In this document: positions 63,290 through 64,000 of the stretch, piece by piece
How the letters are laid out: the number at the start of each line of letters is the position of its first letter
Position numbering within the stretch: position 1 is the first letter of the stretch
DNA from: Hygrophila difformis
Taxonomy: Eukaryota; Streptophyta; Magnoliopsida; Lamiales; Acanthaceae
Assembly (NCBI GenBank): GCA_030278955.1
Contig: JAOANR010000002.1
Span: 12,947,982 to 13,011,981 of the forward strand
Length of the DNA: 64,000 nucleotides
Direction: 5' to 3'
Program-made: the position numbers and the translations under genes
The notes under the pieces: model-generated
What the model was told of the DNA's origin: nothing
Seen by the model: the letters and a program-made list of their open reading frames with translations, nothing else
Database searches by the model: none

Positions 63290-64000
63290 TGAAACTTTTG
63301 ACAATTTCCCACACGAGCGTTTTCCAAAATATACCAGGTTAGATTTATTAAAAGAAAAGAGTTATGATTCACGGGAAAGGGTTTAGGGATATACCAAGAT
63401 TATTAGTCTTTTTATTACTCAAGTGTGGTGCTTTGGTTTCAAATGGCGCTGTGGTCCTCTCTGTCATGAAATGTTGACAAATCTCATGGCACAGCCGGGA
63501 TAGGTTGACCTTCAGCCTGTCACACTGAGGATCCCCGGCAAATATGCCATGATACTTCTCATCAATTCTTGCCATAAGATTTCCTGCCATGAAACTTTTG
63601 ACAGATTCCCACTACATGAGTATTTTCCGAAAAATCATGATCCTGGTTTAGGTTTTATTTAATGAAACCAATTTATGATGGCGGAGTTGTGATTAGGGAT
63701 ATATTTATAAGTAGTCATGTTTTTATTGCTCGTGTTTAAGAAACTGTGGCCCGAAAGCGCACGGTGTCAAAAATTGCAGTAATTTATAGTAAGACCGGAT
63801 CGTTCACTGGAGGATGTGCGATAGAAGCAGGGCCCACGTCGTTTTACTAGATTTTCCATTCGTATTGCTCAATAGGTTTGAAAGGTGATTAATAACTACT
63901 GACATGAATTTAAACTTAATTACAAAAGCATTTAAGTTACTCTACAAAGCGAACAAGTCTATTCTAGAAAGCGGGTAAAGATTATTCTAAGAATGCGGTA
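63290..64000 (-). repeat. 3' end of a second Athila-type LTR, runs off window
   Basis: Aligns with 17007 onward: same TGAAACTTTTGAC start, the GGCGCTGTGGTCCTC block, repeated CATGAAACTTTTGAC-like motifs and GGATCGTTCACTGGAGG. No primer site on its left, so it is a 3' or solo LTR inserted in the LINE. The expected duplication is GGGCC. Confidence 0.8.

Overview
The window is plant nuclear DNA made almost entirely of nested LTR retrotransposons. I found no convincing host gene, tRNA, rRNA or CRISPR array. An angiosperm, probably a eudicot, is indicated by an Athila-type element with a tRNA-Asp primer site, by chromodomain Ty3/gypsy elements (Tekay/Del-like) with initiator-Met primer sites, by an Ale-like copia remnant and by an L1-type LINE with RRM and DUF4283-like domains. 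A run of exactly 500 N (61850-62349) is an assembly gap. I use these labels: Ath1 (1-21680, minus), Tek-B (21681-28129, plus), Tek-C (28130-33845, minus), Tek-D (33846-36915, plus), Tek-E (36916-44393, minus), a copia remnant (44394-45850, minus), Tek-F (45863-49040, plus LTR and 3' UTR pieces), Tek-A (49041-60156, plus, both LTRs present), Tek-G (60157-61278, plus), a LINE (61279-63289, plus), and the end of a second Athila-type LTR (63290-64000, minus).

Nesting: Ath1 lies inside the upstream coiled-coil ORF of Tek-B, and Tek-B lies inside the chromodomain codons of Tek-C. The matching left flanks fall outside the window. Tek-A sits inside an older Tek element. Tek-C, Tek-D and Tek-E are joined by abrupt LTR-to-LTR and LTR-to-internal junctions. 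Tek-A and Ath1 look young, with near-identical LTR pairs. Tek-C is heavily decayed.

Ath1 has gag and pol in one frame, separated by a single TAG. At the place where an env gene would sit, it carries a gene-like cassette with its own TATA, first exon and splice donor. The cassette then runs through four staggered ORFs that encode an SV40-type nuclear localisation signal, a long charged helix and a plant-transposon-protein-like domain. Copies of the LTR's AATTCGAATT palindromes lie upstream of this internal promoter, and polypurine-tract-like motifs bracket the cassette.

The Tek elements carry a small coiled-coil ORF between the primer site and gag. Tek-A, Tek-B and Tek-D have lost gag, protease and most of RT. 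In their place is an antisense, apparently spliced gene for another plant-transposon-protein-like product. Tek-E shows the reverse: it keeps gag but lost pol and the coiled-coil ORF. The Tek LTRs are modular. They have a promoter with a GC-rich island, a conserved splice donor, degenerate units of about 185 bp, a family-specific tandem hairpin array, a hairpin plus splice acceptor, and a covarying stem-loop near the LTR end. In Tek-E the array consists of ten perfect tRNA T-arm (Pol III B-box) hairpins. The hairpin arrays and the antisense-gene elements are the best candidates for something undescribed.
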